64,000 nt of DNA from Stemphylium vesicarium (taxonomy: Eukaryota; Ascomycota; Dothideomycetes; Pleosporales; Pleosporaceae): positions 248,001 through 312,000 of the forward strand of contig QXCR01000002.1 in NCBI GenBank assembly GCA_004380135.1, in the 5' to 3' direction. Position numbers and translations under genes: made by a program. The notes below the pieces were generated by a model. It was not told the origin of the DNA. It searched no databases and saw only the letters and a list, made by a program, of their open reading frames with translations. Positions 58,780 to 64,000 of the stretch are shown piece after piece. Position 1 is the first letter of the stretch, and each line of letters begins with the position of its first letter.

Positions 58780-59498
58780 TTTGGATGATTATCGGGGGGG
58801 ATATTCGATTTGGCGGGTTTCGGGTGCGTCGTCGCTGGAGTTGTCGGGAGCGTCGTGAAGTTCGTCAGAGGTGGGTTGCGCCTGCCTCTCGGCTAACGAA
58901 ATTCTGTGTGCGTGGTCTGTGCGTCTGGCTAGTGCAGAGTGCAGACCCTCTATCATCATGTCTAGTCAGCCAGAACATCTCCAACCGTCTCGCCATTCAC
59001 AGCGAAATCTTGGCAATATTCTTACTGCAGCAGGCATTCTGCGACATGGCTGCACGTATGCGTTCCGAATATCGCTGTCACCGCGAGAAATGCAGAAGTG
59101 TCCCACCATGTCTCTCACATGCCAAGACCTTGCTATGTCTAACGAGCGCGGGAGCTTTTACATGGCAGGCGTTGGACTGCGCTCAAAGTAAGATTGACAA
59201 GAGGTGAACAGTTCATATACATTGCTCTAATTTTGGAAGGCTCATCCCAGTAAAAACTGGTTTGTTCACGCGCTATTTTTTCCTCCATGCATAGTGTGCT
59301 TTAGAGGCCATGGACGCTGCCAGGCTTGTCAGTGCCCTACTCTCAAATTCTTTGCAAAGCGGCGAAATACAAAGCACGAACAGCACGCCAGGGCAGAATC
59401 ACGGACGTAGTCTCAACAATAGATGGAGTAGATAATTTCAACATCAATTCGTCAACATCATAAACCCATTAATTTACCCTCCGTCTCCCCATCAAACT
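58780..59498. other. Intergenic
   Basis: 0.72 kb holding the RPL23 promoter and the 3' end of the peptide transporter. A 161-codon plus-strand frame (58722-59207) overlaps RPL23's first exon and shows no domain. Confidence 0.45.
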
Positions 59499-61497
59499 CT
59501 ACAACCCACTCTTTTCATTCTTCTCATCCCTGATGCTAAGTGTCTCCACATTCTCAGCATCACCAATCTCCCTTCCACCCTGGTACGTGCTCTCCTTCAG
59601 GTTGTTCATAGCATCTTCCTGGGCATCCGCCTTGCGGAAGGTCAAGTAGAAACCAACGCCACCGGCCATGGCGATGACCGCGACAGCACCGTAGTTCCAC
59701 ACAAGTAGCGGGTCCTCTGACAAACTGACAAAGGCCTGGCCGAGCGCCGCAGAAACAGCAGAAGTAGATAGGGCAATAGCCTGGATGGTAGACTTCATGT
59801 TGTTGGGAGCCTTGGTGTACGCGTACTCGAGCTTGGTGATGGAAGCCATAATCTCGGAGAAGCCGATGAGACCGTAAGGCACGACTTGGACCCATACCGT
59901 GATGTCGGCGTGGCAGTCGTCGCGCACTTTGCTGAGGGCGTTGATGTCGTCACCGCACGCGGACATCTTGTAGATGTAGTACTGGATGACGCAGGCAGAC
60001 ACCATGGCGAAGGAGCTGAGGGCGAAACCAGCCGTGATCTTCTTGATGGGCGAAAGAACGATTCCGGCTTTCCGCAGACCAGGGTAGATGAGGAAGTCCA
60101 TGATGGGAATGAGAATGACAATGAAGATGGGGTTCAGCTTGGAAACAATGTCGTTAGGTACGTTGCCGAGGTTCATGGTGTTTGCTTGAGACACAAGGTT
60201 ACCGGTCATCTGGTTGTACGCTGAGGATCAAAGTTAGTGGGTAGTCCATAAGCTTCTGATACATCGAAGACTTACCTAGCCAGTAAAGAGGGTACCAGAG
60301 GAACACTTTGCAGGCGAGAATACCCCTCTTGACCTCATCAACCCAGGCGTCATCGAACGTCATCCAGTCTGGCACGACTTGTCCACTAGCAAGGAGGACG
60401 CTGGGCTTTATCCTGTCCCAGAAGCCGTCATCCTTGAAGGTATTCTTTTGAGGTGACTTTTTGATACCGAACTTGATGAGCTTGAACGCTTTGCCCATGA
60501 CGGACCCAGTAGGTGGTGAAAGCTTGTAGTGCTTCTTCATCGTGATGAGGATGATGGGGCACAGAAGGTAGCAGATCGTGGGCAGAGTGAACGAGAGCCA
60601 GAATCCGACGTAATGTTCAGAGCTGTCGAAATGTTAGCGCTAGCTCCCATGTTCGTTCAAGGCCAGACTCACTAAACCATAGCAAGAGATCCACAGATAG
60701 ATCCGCAGTTGATCAAGAAGTAGAAGTAAATGTAAATCCTCGCAGTCGTCGTAGCAGGGTCGACAATCTCCCTTTGCCCATTCTTCCTAACGCGAACATA
60801 GGCTCGCTGGTCCTTGTATTGCTCGGCAATCAGGGGCGAGATGTTGCTCTTGAAACCGCCAGTACCAATACCCATAATGACGAGACCGACAGCGAAGACA
60901 CCGATAGCAGCGTTTGGCCTGACAATGACGGGAGGAATCGCAGCCAAGATTAGAATGATGTGACCGAGGAGAGCGACAAAGTTAGAGTACTGGATCGTGT
61001 TGTAGCGTCCCCAGTACTCATCCGCAAGCCAGGCGCCACCGAGGGGAGTGATGTAGGACCAAAACTGATTGAACATGGTCAAACCGGTCGACGCGCGCTG
61101 ACCCATGTCCAGAGCACCGGAACCGCTGCCCTTGAGGAAGCCAGCACCGGTGGTAGAGCCAGGGGGAAGGGGCTTCTGAATGAAGTCTAAGAGTTGCAAT
61201 TAGTGGACACTCAGTGAGCTTGATCTGCAGCAACTTACTGACGAAGACAGCACTGGTACCGTAGTAACTGAAGCGCTCGACGAACTCAACAGCAGCCACA
61301 GTCCATGCCTGCCACGGAATACGGCCAGCGACCCTGGGAAGCGTCGCCCATTCCTCTTCCGTTGGGGCTGGTCCTAGAAGATTGGTGTAATCGTCATTGG
61401 AAGAAGTGGTATCGGTGTCGATAGCAATAGGGTCGGTGGTCATCGTAGCACCCTTTGTGATCTCGAGGGACGCCTTGACATTGGTGTTGGCAGCCAT
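59499..61497 (-). CDS. ptr2: PTR2-type proton/oligopeptide transporter
   Basis: Five exons on the minus strand, 61497-61239, 61186-60673, 60622-60276 and 60220-59499, with the first four introns counted as three (52, 50 and 55 bp); in all four exons give 613 residues. It belongs to the POT/PTR2 family: an acidic N-terminus, then VERFSYYG, the family motif GGAWLADEYWGRYNTI, GTGGFKSNISPLIAEQY, and the signature IYIYFYFLINCGSICG. About twelve membrane helices follow, with the usual large loop in the middle and a charged tail. It imports di- and tripeptides with protons at the plasma membrane. The start MAANTNV at 61497 is chosen; the frame is open upstream with a further ATG. The correct exon count is four, with three introns. 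Confidence 0.93.
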
Positions 61498-62634
61498 CGC
61501 GACGTGAAATGGACCAGAAGTCCAAGCTTTCAAATAAAGCAAAAGTGAACGAACGCGGAATGAACGCGGAGGATACTCGCACAACTGAACCGTTGGCGGA
61601 GGAATCAAGTAAATGCAGCGAGCGACGGACTTGAATGTCTACCGTACGAAATAGAGTACAGGGAGCTCTTCATATATCAACAAGCCTCGCTCTATTGCAA
61701 AGCATTGGACAAGACTTCGGCATGATTGGCACGCGACTTCCTAAGCCGGATCCACCCCCAAGGTTACCTCTCGTTCGCTCGTCTACAGCGTTATCATTGC
61801 CGTTGCAACCAGAGGCCAACAAGCATAACCCATTCGGAGCGCGCTTAGTGCGTTCGAAGGATCCCCACACCGACCATCAGGCCTGCTGCCGCTGTTAAGC
61901 GCGGTGTTAGAAGCATCCAAGACCGTGGTAGCCCCCTTGATCAAGATAAGATAGGAATGAGCAACAAGGCTGGGCAGCAACTGGCGCGGCGGAGCGTTCG
62001 AAAAAAGACGTGCCAAGGCATGCTAAGCGGGAAAAAGATAACGACCGTCGAAGCTTCCTTGCGGGTGCGCAGGATTGCGCCAAGATACTTTCCCATCTCT
62101 TGGTCTTGTCACCTCCCCATTGCGCCTTAGCCCCCGAACTCACTGATTGCACGACAACCGATTGGACTAGAGATGACCGCCAGGGTGGAAGCCAAGGGCT
62201 TGGAACTGCTACTCTGAGGATAAGCGTTTCATTATTGTGTACCTCCTTCTACAAACGATCACGCGTGGGGCGATAGCTAATGGATTGGGCGTTGGTTGTG
62301 ATGGCGTCTAAAGTGTGTGTGGTAAAGAGGCAACGGGTAATATCGAGCTCCATTGAAGCCACGCTAAGTGGAGCACGGTCCTAAGAGGAGCGGAAATTCG
62401 GAAAAAGACACAGCGGAACCAGCACCGTATCGGCTACATACCTCCCCTCAGCAAACCTGGTATGCTTCCAGACTCCAGTACATCGACATGAGGGTGTGGT
62501 ACATCTGCCCTAGTGTTACAGTGCCTGACGTTTAGTCGCCATCACGCCCCACCGTGAATCTCCTTATCTTTTGTTGCCTCGGACTCTCCGGTCTTTCTTC
62601 TTCGTCAAAATGTCTTCCTAGACAAGATCGTACT
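61498..62634. other. Intergenic
   Basis: 1.14 kb upstream of the transporter and downstream of the last gene. No gene or repeat recognised. Confidence 0.5.
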
Positions 62635-64000
62635 CTACGCGGGAGTCCTAAAGCGGGTCAGCGATGTTGAGGCACTCATGTTGTGGGAAGTCGCACCTGG
62701 CCGGAACTCTGGAGCTTCGGGACGTGGCACGTAGGCAGACGCAAACGGACTAGGTGTTGCTGCTTGTCCATGTGTCGACATGGAAGGACCGTAAACATAC
62801 TCAGGTACTGATAGATGGGGAGCTTGGTCAGATACGGCTGAGGATTGCGGTTGTTGCATCGCCCAGGCGTTGCCTGTCGCTGGCGCAAAAGAGTTGGGAT
62901 GGGACGGATGGTACGGCATCTGACTGCCATTCCACACTTTGTAGGGCCGCTGACCGGGAGGAGGATCAACGCGATTCTGACGTTGCATCTGTGGCAAATT
63001 CGGTTGTTGATATTGCGCTGTGCTCATCTGCATGGGTGCAGGAACACTGGGTCCATGCATAGAACGATAGCCTGGGTAGGGTCCGTAGGGCTGACGGTAT
63101 CCACCCCAACCCAGTGGTCCCGAATTATGCTGCGGTGCATTCCTCGGGGCTGCTGGAGACATGTGGGTTCTATGATACATGTGAGGAGCGTAACCAGCTG
63201 GAGCTACATTGTTGCGTCTAGCAGCTTGAGGCGGTCTGCCTGATCGCACTGCGGAACGATGGCCAACGCGGCCTGCACTGCCAGACCCGCCATGGGTTGC
63301 ACGGACAGGGTGCTGCTGGCGATCTTCGGCCGCCTGGCGGTTGATGGTTAGGTCATCAACCTGCTTCTGCAGAGCGTCCACGGCTGCCACATGTCGTGGT
63401 TTTGTAAACTTGCGCCTCTGTTGTTGACCTCCACCAGCCTCTCCTCTACGAGGGAACCGCGGATTTGCTACTGCTCCAAGCGAGTATAGAAGATAATTGC
63501 CATGTCGGATGGCGTGTCGGACGAAGATGCGAATACAAAGCTGCTCGCTCTGGTCTGCAACACGCACGAACTTGTTGAACTCATCCGGCGTCAGAATTTC
63601 TGGGCTGATAAGACAGAGGCGGAGGCGCTCGATGGTGGAAGGGAAGTCTTCGTAGAAAGGCTGAGGCGCGTTGCTTGTTAGTGCACCGTTGATAGCAACC
63701 GCAACTGCATCACGCAGGTACTGCGCGCGCACTCAAAGTGTTTTATGATCAGTACCGACCAGTGCCCCATGGCTATGTGAGATACGCCGTAAATTGCAAC
63801 GCCAAAATAAAAGCGCAAAACAGATGTACTTACAATGCGGTCCAGCTTGTGCCTCGCGAAGAGCACCATACGGATCCAGTGATCCGTTGGCCTGTTCTCG
63901 CACCCATAAATCTCACCAAAGACAAGCTCTAGAAATGGTATAAGCTCCCGTTGCGCCCAATCCAGGTCAAAGTTTTCAGGACTGTCCGGATTTGTCGATG
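62635..64000 (-). CDS. Gln/Pro-rich protein of unknown function (5' end outside window)
   Basis: Minus strand; the gene continues beyond the right edge. The visible exons are 64000-63834 and 63720-62635, joined by a 113-bp intron with GTAAGT and CAG ends. The first visible part is a folded-looking segment (FDLDWAQRELIPFLELVFG, WIRMVLFARHKLDRI) running into YLRDAVAVAINGAL, STIERLRLCLISPEIL and QLCIRIFVRHAIRHGNYLL. After residue about 155 of the visible part it becomes Arg/Gln, then Pro/Gln/Tyr/Ser-rich low complexity with a short coiled segment (AVDALQKQVDDL). I do not recognise the family. The disordered tail suggests a regulatory or scaffold protein. Confidence 0.72.

Noticed and set aside
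59499..61497. A fifth exon in the PTR2 transporter
   Set aside because: Recounting junctions gives four exons and three introns with a total of 1842 coding bases; a fifth is not needed.
1..64000. tRNA genes, CRISPR arrays, intact transposons
   Set aside because: I looked for tRNA T-loop sequences, regular spaced repeats, terminal repeats and transposase or reverse transcriptase motifs and found none I could support; no covariance or repeat search could be run.

Overview
The window is nuclear DNA from a filamentous ascomycete (Pezizomycotina). The case for this rests on many short introns of about 46-66 bp with GTAAGT-like donors, CTAAC/CTGAC branch sites and YAG acceptors. It also rests on recognisable fungal genes: Atg18, a Bud3-type RhoGEF, DUF3112, RTA1, a PTR2 transporter and the ribosomal proteins L9 and L23. 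Gene style points to Dothideomycetes, perhaps Pleosporales, but that is inference and the sequence alone does not prove it. Exon models below were built by hand; coding lengths divide by three in every spliced model and the joined reading frames match the expected family where one is known.

Left part (1-12 kb): the 3' portion of atg18, then a PI31-type proteasome regulator. Next comes an exceptional 7.2 kb stretch with no gene I can support, bounded by the 3' ends of two convergent genes, then a C2H2 transcription factor on the minus strand. From 12.2 to 15.6 kb lies a 16-exon TRP/Yvc1-like cation channel that is easy to miss because of its tiny exons. From 15.6 to 21 kb there is a broken SAT4-type membrane protein, a secreted tyrosinase and an unrecognised 335-aa protein.

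Middle part (21-43 kb): a DUF3112 seven-helix membrane protein, a hemerythrin-domain protein, the cohesion factor Dcc1 divergent from a large Bud3/RhoGEF, and two low-complexity proteins of unknown function. These are followed by a protein joining a La motif to an Arb1-like (Argonaute chaperone) region, an RTA1-family membrane protein, and RNase P/MRP subunit Pop4 divergent from RPL9.

Right part (44-64 kb): an aldo/keto reductase, a small conserved fungal protein, two F-box-type proteins, an RGG-tailed protein, a GMC oxidoreductase, a secreted hydrolase-like protein, RPL23, a PTR2 peptide transporter, and the 3' part of a Gln/Pro-rich protein that runs off the right edge.

The genes are mostly housekeeping and independent of each other; there is no operon-like organisation, CRISPR array, intact transposon or convincing biosynthetic cluster. 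The most interesting single item is the La-motif/Arb1 protein. After that come the large gene-free interval and the micro-exon architecture of the channel and of RPL9.
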